From Glomus cerebriforme (Eukaryota > Glomeromycota > Glomeromycetes > Glomerales > Glomeraceae): a stretch of 32,332 nucleotides of DNA. The translations under genes and the position numbers were made by a program. The stretch spans positions 286,628 to 318,959 of the forward strand of contig QKYT01000049.1 in the NCBI GenBank assembly GCA_003550305.1, given 5' to 3'. The number at the start of each line of letters is the position of its first letter. Position 1 is the stretch's first letter. This document shows, piece by piece, positions 11,435-20,545 of the stretch. The notes below the pieces were generated by a model. The model did no database searches, had not been told where the DNA came from, and saw only the letters and a list, made by a program, of their open reading frames with translations.

Positions 11435-12094
11435 GGTTGTAGATCTTTATCCTAGACCCCGAGGCCGAGGCCCGGCCGAGGGTGTAGACTCTTATCCTGT
11501 ACCCCCTCTAAATTTTGATTGGTTTGTGATGAGGTACCAAATATCAAGCTACCGCGAAAAGACAAAAATTGTACATTTTAAATAAATAATAGAAAATATT
11601 AGTATATATTTTTGTATACTTTACAATTATTAATAAAATAATTTCATTATTATTTAAAATCTTTATTTCTAATATTTTTAAGTACAGTTTATTATTATTT
11701 TATTATTGATACTACATCTTCATTAAATGATGTTAACAGTTAAAGCCAATCTCAGAATTAATAATTATTAACATTATAAAATTTTTATCAAAGAAATACA
11801 CTCCAATAACTCCACAGTTAGCTTCATGAAAATCAATATACAAGTATCTCCATACCTGATAAATAACTTTCTTAGATATTCCTGCCTATCTAGATTGACC
11901 TAAAATGTTTAAATCGTCTTATGAAATCTCTATAAAGTACGAAAAAATGCGTTTTTTACAAAATTACTTATGAAAATATTTTATGTCAAAGTTCTGAAAG
12001 ATATTAGCTTTATTGATTAATTAAAAAAACAAAACATATTTTTACTAATTAAAGGGAACCAATCAAATTCGGGGGGTCTACGTTAAGATTTCCC
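11435..12094. mobile_element. Possible MITE with GC-rich head and inverted ends
   Basis: A ~70-bp patch of unusually GC-rich DNA (11435-11505, with CCGAGGCCGAGGCCCGGCCG) contains two direct copies of a GTAGAYYCTTATCCTRKACCCC-like word, about 11441-11460 and 11484-11505. The second copy and its flank (about 11490-11524, ending TTTTGATTGGTTT) are repeated in inverted form at about 12055-12089 (GGAACCAATCAAATTC, then GGGGGGTCTACG). The ~530-bp interior is AT-rich and has no long frame. This fits a non-autonomous inverted-repeat element, but no target-site duplication was defined. Confidence 0.45.
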
Positions 12095-12546
12095 ATAATA
12101 ATACTTTAACTCTTAAAAATATTTGTAGCGGTGTGCCACCACAACTGCTATAATAACATACGTGATACAATATCTTATTTGGAAACTTTAGAGTTTTTTT
12201 TATTTTATAAAAGAAAGTCTTTACCGCACGGGAAGTTTTTTTTTTTAATGATTTTTATTCCTTTCCAACATTTTTCGTGAAAAAAAATTATTTTTACTTC
12301 TTTTCAGCAAAATATTGGATTATCTTTAAATAACTTAACCTAGCTGTCGACACTGAAAAAAAAATTGTTTTTTATCCAATTTTTTTTTTTTTTTTTTTAC
12401 GAACCTGTCAGAATTCCACATTTCAGTTTTATTTTCTAATGCTCCACAGTTCTATGATCCTAAAATATATGAAAAATTAATTATATTCACTACTCACTAC
12501 AACAAATCATTCTTAGAAACCTCTATCATTACTGTGGCCTCGAGCG
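12095..12546. other. Upstream region of the 307-residue gene
   Basis: AT-rich with T and A runs (near 12232-12246 and 12353-12399). No convincing TATA box or shared promoter block was identified. The promoter of the downstream gene must lie here. Confidence 0.4.
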
Positions 12547-13470
12547 ATGTCACTTCAACCTAAACTTAAATTATTTTATTATACGACAAATGACGACCAT
12601 ATTTATCACATAACTTGTAAAATGATATCAGAAAATTCTGTTTCCGAGGAAGATTATGACTATGATTACGAGTTCTTTTTTCAAAGTTTAAATACGAAAT
12701 ATCATATAACGTGTAAATTATTACCATCCCCTTTGATAGTAAATATATTGAATAAGAAAATTTATGGAATAGATTATGATGTAAACGATTTGAAACGTAA
12801 ACATCTATTATTGACCTTGCGTCAAAAATTAAATCTCGAACAAGGCTTGAAAAAAATACTTCCTCGACACCTTTCACAACATCCTGTTTCTGATAATCAA
12901 TCTTCTAATGAAGATTTAAATTCCTTCTATGAAAATAACACTATGATGACACAAGCATATTCAACAGTTGATAGTAATGACATGCAAAATCGTGAAATTT
13001 TGAACGAACTCGGATTATTTTATCAAACGTCAAATGATGAAAACTTTTATCACGTGACTTGTAAAATGATTGCGCAAGATTCAGAAAGTTCTAATTCCTG
13101 TGACGATAATTATGATTATGAGTTCTTCTTCCAAAGTTCAAATGATTCTGCAATGATATTTCATGTTGCATGTAAATTATTACCACATTCTTTAATTGTA
13201 AGCATATTAAATAAGGAAATTTATGGAATTGATTTTGATGTAAATGATTTGAAATGTAAGTATTTATTAGCTTTGCATCAAAAGTTAAATCTTGAACAAA
13301 ATTTAAAGCAGATTCTTCCTTCATATTTTCCGCAAAATCTCATCCCATCTGATGAAATGATGAATTCTTCATATGAAAATATCGAAAATAATGATAATCA
13401 AGACAGTTTTAATAATAGCTGGTCATGTAATGACTTTATTTCTTACCAAGATGACGCTTACAATTCCTAG
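12547..13470 (+). CDS. Uncharacterised 307-residue protein with two internal repeats
   Basis: Intronless frame of 307 codons from ATG to TAG, with intact AT-rich coding sequence. I do not recognise the family. The protein is two similar halves, residues ~8-130 and ~155-280. Each half has, in order, an L/G-FYxTxND segment, YH(I/V)TCKMI, an acidic YDYEFFFQS stretch, a second H(I/V)xCKLLPxxLIVxILNK, (I/Y)YGIDxDVNDLK, QKLNLEQxLKxILP, and a polar Asn/Ser-rich tail ending in xYEN. The two xCK motifs per repeat (C24 and C56; C172 and the second-half counterpart) give regularly spaced cysteines. No signal peptide, membrane segment or catalytic signature is visible. Three broken relatives in this window show a duplicating family. 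Function is unknown; the conserved helix-like QKLNLEQ segment could mediate binding, which is speculation. Confidence 0.8.
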   Translation: MSLQPKLKLFYYTTNDDHIYHITCKMISENSVSEEDYDYDYEFFFQSLNTKYHITCKLLPSPLIVNILNKKIYGIDYDVNDLKRKHLLLTLRQKLNLEQGLKKILPRHLSQHPVSDNQSSNEDLNSFYENNTMMTQAYSTVDSNDMQNREILNELGLFYQTSNDENFYHVTCKMIAQDSESSNSCDDNYDYEFFFQSSNDSAMIFHVACKLLPHSLIVSILNKEIYGIDFDVNDLKCKYLLALHQKLNLEQNLKQILPSYFPQNLIPSDEMMNSSYENIENNDNQDSFNNSWSCNDFISYQDDAYNS

Positions 13471-14194
13471 ATAAAAGTATAAAAGTTTAATATATTAGTA
13501 TTTTATTTCTCTTCATTTTTTATAAAATTTATTTATTATTCATTTTTCAAGATTTTCAATGTACTTTATTATTATCTTAAGTAATAAACAAATTGTTTTA
13601 GAAAACTTATCATGTGTCGTTAAATCATTACTAATGATCATGTAAAAATATATATTCAAATAAATGACATTACGATAGTATTATTTACATAATTTAAATA
13701 AGAGATATAATTTTCTCTTTTAATTTGTATTAAAAACATTACGAACGGAATATATTTAACCGAAAGTGACGGTGACATATAATGAAAAAATAAATAATAG
13801 TTTATACTATTCATCACTGCATTGTTTACAAATCAATGGATTTCGGCTTCTCTGAACCCGAATACCGAACGATGTAACAAGTGTAACGTGCTACAAATGA
13901 TACGAACTCTGACTCACTCTGTCTCACTGCATAATTTGCATTTATAGATAATTTATGCTCCTTTTAATATGTCTTCAGGAATAACTATTCCGCACATATT
14001 ACAAGAAATGTAAAACAAAGAACTTTTTTCAATAAAATGCAGATTCTTAAAACTTTTGATAATCAAATGGTCGCGTCAATTATAATTTATTATATCAAAT
14101 CAAAACTTTTTTAATTTTATCATTATTATTAGAGATGTTTATCATAAAATTATCAAAAAAATCATTAAATATCATAGGGACAATAGATCAATAT
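13471..14194. other. AT-rich intergenic DNA
   Basis: The first part holds AATAAA-like words and is probably the 3' flank of the 307-residue gene. A moderately GC-rich patch at 13820-13930 has no open frame of note. Nothing else was seen. Confidence 0.4.
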
Positions 14195-14425
14195 TTAAGG
14201 AAATGAAGACCCGGAAAATCCAGCAGGTAAAATTAAAGTTTCAAAATTATCGCCATTGTTAAAGCTTGTCCCGTTAAAAAAATTATTTTCGAAAGAAGTA
14301 TTTGTAATTTGCGGTGTAGTTATTCGAGTGATTCGGTCAATTGTATTAGAATTATTAATCAAACGAATTCGGGAAACGCGACTGTAATATACATTATTAT
14401 TTGTATTATTTATAAATCGTGACAT
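14195..14425 (-). CDS. Small Asn-rich protein (76 residues), unknown function
   Basis: A 77-codon frame including its stop, from ATG at 14423-14425 to TAA at 14195-14197 on the minus strand. It begins MSRFINNTNNNVYYSR, is rich in Asn, Ile and Thr, and ends in a hydrophobic-aromatic FETLILPAGFSGSSF. No domain is recognised. Support comes from a second, diverged copy of the same locus at about 27800-28300 in the opposite orientation. There the frame is broken by indels and the ATG is altered. The similarity extends ~300 bp upstream of the ATG, so a whole gene with its 5' region was duplicated. It could be a final exon of a larger gene. Confidence 0.45.
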   Translation of the reverse strand: MSRFINNTNNNVYYSRVSRIRLINNSNTIDRITRITTPQITNTSFENNFFNGTSFNNGDNFETLILPAGFSGSSFP

Positions 14426-14720
14426 CTTTCGTGTTCTTTTACTATAATTTTGTTCGAATTTTTTTGGTGAAATTGTGAGTAAATAATGATTTTGAGTTTA
14501 AAAAAATAATAAGTTGATGGGAAATTCGCTTGATTATTATCACAAGCTAAAAATGTTGTGTAGAATTTTTTTTTTTTTTTTTTTTTGATAGGAATGAAGG
14601 CTAGAGTTTTTCAGAGTTTTTATAAGAAAAAATTTATTATTTTCAATATGTTTAGTACAAAGAACTCTGAAATGTAAACCTAAAAAATGGATTCGAAGGT
14701 AGTATTGCATTACATATCCG
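14426..14720 (-). other. 5' flank of the small Asn-rich gene, shared with the 28-kb copy
   Basis: The reverse complement of this stretch aligns with about 27810-28080. Shared words include TTCGAATCCATTTTT, CATATTGAAAATAATAA, TTTCTTATAAA(A/G)ACTCTG and ATCATTATTTACT. It contains a long homopolymer (T run 14567-14586) absent from the other copy. It is probably promoter or 5' UTR of the duplicated gene. Confidence 0.5.
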
Positions 14721-15140
14721 TTTATTGTATATAATTGTAGCTTAAAACATAGATACTAAGTTTTTTTTTAATTAAAACGCGTTATTATCACGCACATTAT
14801 ATCCGGTATCCCATTAGGATCATGATGCCAACTACTATCTTGTTCATATTCGGCATGTTACGTCATTCATTACCTAATATCATTTTATTATATGCATTAC
14901 AATTTATAGAAATTAAAATTATACTTTATATCAATAATACAATTATGTTTTACAAATAAATTTCGATAATATACCTTATTGTTAGTAGATTTATCTTTGT
15001 GCTTGCCCATTTTGTATAATAAAAATTTTTTCACGAGAAAGAGAGAAACTACAAATAAACTAATCAAATTAAAGTGTAATATATAAATATGAAAAATAGT
15101 TAATTTATCATGATCATGTAAGGCTACCAAGGATATAACC
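14721..15140. other. AT-rich DNA with weak minus-strand coding hints
   Basis: A minus-strand ATG near 15013 begins MGKHKDKSTNNK and is followed by a GTATAT donor-like word. Another minus-strand stretch near 14780-14850 reads EYEQDSSWHHDPNGIPDIM. I could not join the two with an in-frame splice, so no gene is called. Confidence 0.25.
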
Positions 15141-15270
15141 GTTATTGGGTACTACGTATTTCAATATTACGGTCAATATTGAATTGGTGTCATGTGCCAC
15201 TACGTGGCACAATGACAGCCAATCATTCAATATCAACCTTTATATTGATTACGTACTAGTACCCAATAAC
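15141..15270. mobile_element. 130-bp palindromic MITE-like element
   Basis: The ends GTTATTGGGTACTA and TAGTACCCAATAAC are inverse complements. The inverted similarity continues inward (TTCAATATT, AATATTGAAT, TGTCAT) almost to the centre, where GTGCCACTACGTGGCAC is a perfect 7-bp stem at 15194-15210. The element has no coding capacity. It is flanked by TATA-containing DNA on both sides, consistent with but not proof of a TA-type target duplication. Confidence 0.65.
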
Positions 15271-15877
15271 TATATAATTATAATTCTTTTTTTTTTTTTT
15301 TTTGTGGCTGAGTTAACAATTTGAATGCTTTAAGACAATAACAACAATGTTCAATGAAATGCGTATCACTCTGAATACTTAATAATAGAAGAAGGTTCGG
15401 AGAGAATTATTGTTAAATTACTTCAAAAGTAAAATAAGATTAACAAAATTTCAATACCGTGATTTTAGTGTTACCATTTATTATAAAGTCTATGTATTGA
15501 CATATGATAAACAAATTTTATTAAAAATAATTTGCCAAGAGTCTTCTTAATTATTTTTAATTATTCTAGACTCATTGCTTTCGAAATCGAGATCTTTTCA
15601 CTCAAGATCATTTGTTATAAAAAGGATTAAGCCGTTGAGATAGGAAATTGTAAATTTTTTTTTATGAGCAAGCAATTTATAATAAATCATAAATTGTAAA
15701 AACTAGAACAAAACTTGCTACAAATTATTTGTCGACTTCGATTTATTTGTTATTTTATTGAATAAGCCAAATAAATTTGTTATCATAGAAAACACAACCA
15801 ATAAAGAGAATTTTGGTTTAATTGACAATCGAAGATGAATAACACTCCTCATTATTTTCAGCTGATTTGAAATCGAT

Positions 15878-15946
15878 ATGGAGAATACGCTATTATACAC
15901 GGAAAACAATATATACCATATAAGGTGTTATTTTGCGAAGAAATAG
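15878..15946 (+). pseudogene. Short fragment of the two-repeat protein family
   Basis: A 22-codon frame contains LLYTENNIYHIRCYFAKK, which parallels the LFYYTTNDDHIYHITCKMI start of the intact gene's first repeat. It stops with TAG at 15944 and no downstream block of the family is recognisable. It is a probable relic, but short enough that chance cannot be excluded. Confidence 0.4.
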
Positions 15947-16614
15947 ATTTTTTATAGATTCAATGAAATAAAGACTTGACAAATGTTTTAGGAAAACGTA
16001 CGTCGGTAAGTGACAACTCTGGTTAAACCAGCGATTCAAATAAAAATTTATATATAAATTATTATAAATTATACTGTATTAACAAAACGAGAATTAACAT
16101 AGATTCTATTAAATAAATAATGGCTAAAGTCATTTCAAGTCTACAAATATCAAGTATTGCCATAAAAAAAAAATATTTTTTTAAACATATTCCAATTAGA
16201 AATTAAATCGAGAGTAGCGTGATGATTGAAAGGGCTCAGAATTAAAAGAGCGGTAAAATAAAAAAAAATCGGGGTTCATATAAAAAATTATATTGGAAGA
16301 ATCGGTATAAAGAAACCAACATATGTAAAAAAAAATTAAAATTTTAATTAATATATTTTGATATTAAAAAGGCTGTTCAAATAATTGTTGAAAGAATTTA
16401 ATATTTCAAATTGTATTTTTTTCTAAAATAAATTTAACTCGAGAGAAAACTAAATTTGTTTTCTTTTGAGTTGTTTTTTTAGTCAGACAAATATAATGAT
16501 AGTATAATAAATGTCTAAATGGTAAACTTTTTAATTGATTTAAAGTGTTTTCGAATATTTGATGACGTACCAGGAAATCAAATGACAAAAATTTAACTCG
16601 AGAATACATTGTTT
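15947..16614. other. AT-rich DNA with a 15-bp direct repeat
   Basis: No coding signal was seen. A 15-bp word, AAATTTAACTCGAGA, occurs at 16430-16444 and again at 16589-16603, enclosing 144 bp. This could mark an insertion or a local duplication. A 67-codon minus-strand frame across it has no recognisable feature. Confidence 0.4.
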
Positions 16615-17075
16615 TAGCACGCTATAGTCGCTATACTGTATTAAGTATGATGCATAATACGAAACATTGTACATGATGATTCTACATACGTATTAAACCT
16701 TCTACCTTTTTTATCATGATCATGTACGTTTTTCATCCTACCCGATAGTTGCAAAATGGTCATATGATGCAAATTAATCTGATAATTCATATTTAGTGAT
16801 TATTACAATATTTTCATCAGATTATTATAACTAATTTTTTTTTTCAACAATTTAGAGAAAAAAAGGATTGTATGAATCCGTGAACAAATGCAATGAACAT
16901 CAGGGATGTTATTATAAATGGAAATAAACCCGATTTAGCGATGATCATTTAAATATACGGTCCTAAAACCCCGATACGCCATTAAGTATTCACACGCTCT
17001 CATTATGCGCATTTAAATAACGATAAAACATAAATCGTTATCTTTACATAATCCGTTATTTACAACTATATAAAG
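16615..17075 (+). promoter_or_regulatory. Putative promoter of AAA paralogue 3
   Basis: A diverged duplicate of the region upstream of paralogue 2. The most conserved part, 16945-17075, includes ATACGGTCCT, CCGATACGCCATTAAG, CATTATGCGCATTTAAATAA and the GATAA-N11-TTATC inverted motif at 17022-17042. The TATATAAAG box is at 17067-17075. An ATG at 17078 lies only 3 bp past the TATA box and would precede any normal transcription start. That argues for translation from 17105. Confidence 0.6.
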
Positions 17076-17104
17076 TCATGAAAAAATATTTTATCCAGCA
17101 AAAA

Positions 17105-19657
17105 ATGTCATCACGGGGAACGAATGAAAATGTTCAAGAACCTGATCCTTTTAAAGTAGAACATGTTAATGGCGACATTCTTGTTCATTTAATCAATCCT
17201 AATCTTATAAATACTTTGCGAATATACTCACAATCGACGTGTTTATATGAACAAAAGCCAAAGGTTTGTATAAATTCAATCATAATTTGAGTATTAAAAT
17301 AAATAAATGATTACAAAAAATATTATTGCGCAATTATTTTTCTGAAATTTAACGTATTTTTACCAAATATAAATAGATTCCAGCATATGAATTATTTCTC
17401 ATTTTACCCGAACTTAAAAAAGTTGTTGAAAATGGTGTTAATAATAATGATAAAAATTTGAAGTCATTGGTTGAATTGATTGAAAAAGAATATGAATCTA
17501 AAGTTTGTGAAATTAAAGAAATGGTTGATAATGTAAGTTTCTTGGAGATATGCATCTATTATTTTATTTTTTGTGTACGATATTGACAATATTCTTCTTT
17601 AAGAATGTTATTTCATTCAAAAATCTATTCTATCTGTTTACAAAAGGTAAATTATTATATTCTACATATTTGTTATTAAATAATTTTGCATTATACTGAT
17701 TTAATTTAATTAAGGTCAACATGTACATGCTGTTTGGAATGAATGTATAATTGGAGCGAAAATAACCAATACAGCGTATCAACGCACATTTTGTGGAGAA
17801 TACATGAATATTAATGCTGAAATAATTGATTCAGGTTTTTATATAATATGATTTTTTTTTATCGCTGCTTTAATTTAAAAATCTTGTTTCTTAAATAAAT
17901 TTAATTTTCTTTATAGATGGTAACTCCTTTATTCATGGAATCAAATCATTCAATATTAGGGAATGGGAAGGTGTGTGCGAGATTGAAAAGCTGCCCGTCG
18001 TTCCATTACCAAAAGAAAGTCCAATCCGCGACAACCTAATAGCACGAGGAAAAAAATTTATAAAATATGCGATTGGCCCGCATTATCTTCAATACTCCGG
18101 AAATATGTTTCGTAGTACTTGGTTTGGCATCACCAATTTTAAAAGTGATGGTCGTGTCATGATTGATGCTGTTTCATTTTCCAAGATCAATCCAAGTTAC
18201 AATATGGGGACCGCAAAAAAGCTTAACCACGGAAGTGGTCGTAGTAGACAAATACATGTGCAACTGCAACAACATGATGAAAAATCAGTTAAGGAGGAGG
18301 AAATTTTCATGTGTGTACCTTCTCTTTTTGGATTTAGTTTTACTACGAAGAAATGGGGTCAATTATATGTTGATAAGTCAGATGGTATATCTAAAACACA
18401 AAATACTCTATTTTCTGGCCCTTTCACTTTATATTTACTAATAATATCTATTAATTTTAGAAATAACATTTGATGATGATGCGTTTGATCAACTTGTTAT
18501 GGATCCAATTAAAAAAGAACTAATTTCTAGTCTTGTAACGTCTAAACATAAAGGAGTGGATCTCATCAGTGGTAAAGGTGGTGGTTGCGTATTTTTGTTA
18601 CATGGACCTCCTGGAGGTTTGTAATTTTTAACTAATTTAATAATTATCAGTTATATACTATGAAAATTATCATATAATAACTAATATTTTTTATAGTTGG
18701 AAAAACATTAACTGCTGAAGCGATTTCTGAGTTCCTTCATCGTCCATTATATGCTGTTAGTGTTGGAGAATTAGGAACATCAGCAGTTGATCTAGAAAAT
18801 AAATTAAGTGAAATTCTTGAGGTTGCAAGTATTTGGAATGCTGTTATTTTAATTGATGAAGGTATGAGGAATTTGATGAAAATTTTTCATTCAATTTTTT
18901 ATTAATTTCTCCATTCATAAACATGATTATATGTTGCGATAGCTGATATCTTTCTTGAACGTCGAAGTGAACATGATATTCATCGCAATGCTTTAGTGAG
19001 TATATTTTTAAGGTTACTTGAATATCATCAAGGAATTTTGTTCTTGACAACAAATCGAGGTAGGAATCTTTGAAAAATTATTTGAATTTTTAATTTCATA
19101 ATGTATATATAATATTTACAAGATTTATTTTGTTCCTTTTACAGTAAAATGTTTTGATGCCGCTTTTCAATCTCGAATTTCAATTGCCTTAAAATATAAT
19201 GAATTGGATGCCGATGGTTGGTTATTTCTTATTATGACCAAAATGTTATTTCTCAGCTAATTATGATTTTTTTATACTTATAGCACGTAAACAAGTTTGG
19301 CGCACATTTTTGGATCGTATTGAAGGAAAAAATAAAAGCCAAGTGGATATTGAAAATTTGAAGAGGAGACCTTTAAATGGAAGAGAGATTAAGACAGCTG
19401 TAAGATTAGCAAAGGTAATTAAAAATGTAGGATACATTATTCTGCCCTAAATTTGCTTTATATTAATAATTTATTGATAATTTAAACAGGCCTTAACTAC
19501 AAAAAATGATCCAGATGCAATGATTACTACACAACAATTAGAAACTATTCTCGATATTTCAAAATCTTTTGGTGAAGAATTAGAAAATCGAGATAAAGAT
19601 GAAAATTTAGAAAATGAAAACTCTGATAAAACAAGAAAGAAGATTCGAGTTAATTAA
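17105..19657 (+). CDS. DUF7025 / AAA-type ATPase, paralogue 3 (11 exons, 584 residues)
   Basis: Exons: 17105-17263, 17377-17532, 17604-17646, 17715-17834, 17917-18384, 18461-18616, 18697-18861, 18943-19059, 19145-19216, 19284-19414, 19490-19657. They total 1755 nt, with GT-AG introns in the same places and phases as the other copies. The in-frame ATG at 17078 is rejected because of the TATA position. Exon 2 is the shortest of the three copies (52 codons), lacking the acidic hinge insert. The DUF7025 block ends with GRVMID at 238-243. ATPase motifs: GPPGVGKT (K370), D421/E422, sensor-1 N460 and FDAAFQSR. The C-terminal tail is 14 residues longer than in the other copies, ending in KTRKKIRVN, because the A run before the old stop has four rather than six A. 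Two donors are weaker (GTTTGT for intron 6, GTTGGT for intron 9). Confidence 0.9.
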
Positions 19658-19898
19658 AATTTTTATCAGCACTCTATTTTTCAGTGCAAAGAACATACTT
19701 TAAATTTGGTAAATTTAAATTTAACTTTTTATTAATAAGTATTATAAAATAAAATAAAAATTACTTTTGTAAAAAAAAAATAATATATCTTTAAAAGTAT
19801 GGCTTTGTTGAAATAACTATGAAGTACATCTAAAAAATAATTTTTGTTTTAACTGTTAAGAATTCTTAATAAAAATAAGTATCATTAATGTGTTAGAA
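19658..19898. other. Convergent 3' flank
   Basis: AT-rich interval between AAA paralogue 3 (plus strand) and the kinase relic (minus strand). AATAAA-like words occur on the plus strand near 19746-19757. No other structure was seen. Confidence 0.45.
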
Positions 19899-20545
19899 TC
19901 ATTCGTCAATATCATTTTTATCATGATCAATTTCATTGAGATCTGTAAAAAAGATAAATAAATAAGTTAGATAACATTAAGATAATTATAAAATATAAAC
20001 AAATAAAATATCTTGCCTGATTCACTTAATTGAGCATCAAGACATTCTGAAACTATTATAAGATTAAATAAGTAAAATATTATTATTTTTATAATTATAA
20101 CACTAAATAGGATTACTTACTTGGATTTGTATAATTAGCATCTATTAAAAAAGACAAATAACAATTATTAATAAAATAAGGTTTCTTTAATAAAGTAAAT
20201 TAAATTAATTATTACCTGAATTAAACTGAAAAGTTGATAAATCTGAATTTACTGATTCTGAAAGGTTTTCGAAATTTAAAAGTCTACTAGTATAGATTGC
20301 TCGTGAATGTAATTGAATATTTTTAGGGTTATCATCACTTGATCTATTCTTGAATTTCTCTCTACTAAATTTTATCACATTTCTTTATTTGAGAATAAAT
20401 TTCACTATTAATGTCCTTGTTTACAATCCCACTTTTTTAATGTTTGACATAATTTCATAGTTGTTGGTCTATTTTCTGCTTTAGCATCCTAACATTTCAT
20501 AATCAAATCTGCAAGTAATTTTGGTGTATATTGTACTTCAACTGC
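19899..20545 (-). pseudogene. 3' remnant of a protein kinase gene (tyrosine-kinase-like)
   Basis: Four minus-strand exon pieces read 20216-~20545, 20121-20141, 20017-20052 and 19899-19942 (TGA at 19899-19901). The first carries a kinase C-lobe end: YTPKLLADLIMKC, then stop, then DAKAENRPTT and LCQTLKKW. In this family the stop position is the Trp of a CW pair, so TGG appears to have become TAG. Further stops and two frame changes follow before the clean SREKFKNRSSDDNPKNIQ tail. The three small introns still join in frame. Two are GT-AG and the last, 19943-20016, is GC-AG (CAG|GCAAGA). The N-lobe and catalytic loop are absent, and the upstream edge meets a foldback repeat. I read this as a dead kinase 3' end. 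Confidence 0.75.

Noticed and set aside
12566..13324. Two minus-strand frames (103 and 77 codons) opposite the 307-residue gene
   Set aside because: They are antisense shadows of the two repeats and lie at matching places only because the repeats are similar.
14897..15130. 77-codon minus-strand frame and nearby MGKHKDKSTNNK start
   Set aside because: No in-frame splice could join it to the protein-like stretch further downstream, and there is no second copy to support it.
16406..16609. 67-codon minus-strand frame
   Set aside because: It spans the 15-bp direct repeats and has no recognisable feature. Treated as chance.
17078..17104. Upstream in-frame ATG of AAA paralogue 3
   Set aside because: It is 3 bp downstream of the TATA box, so transcription would be expected to start after it. 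The extension is not shared with copies 1 and 2.
18844..19053. 69-codon minus-strand frame within AAA paralogue 3
   Set aside because: It is antisense to exons 7-8 and intron 7 of a well-supported gene.
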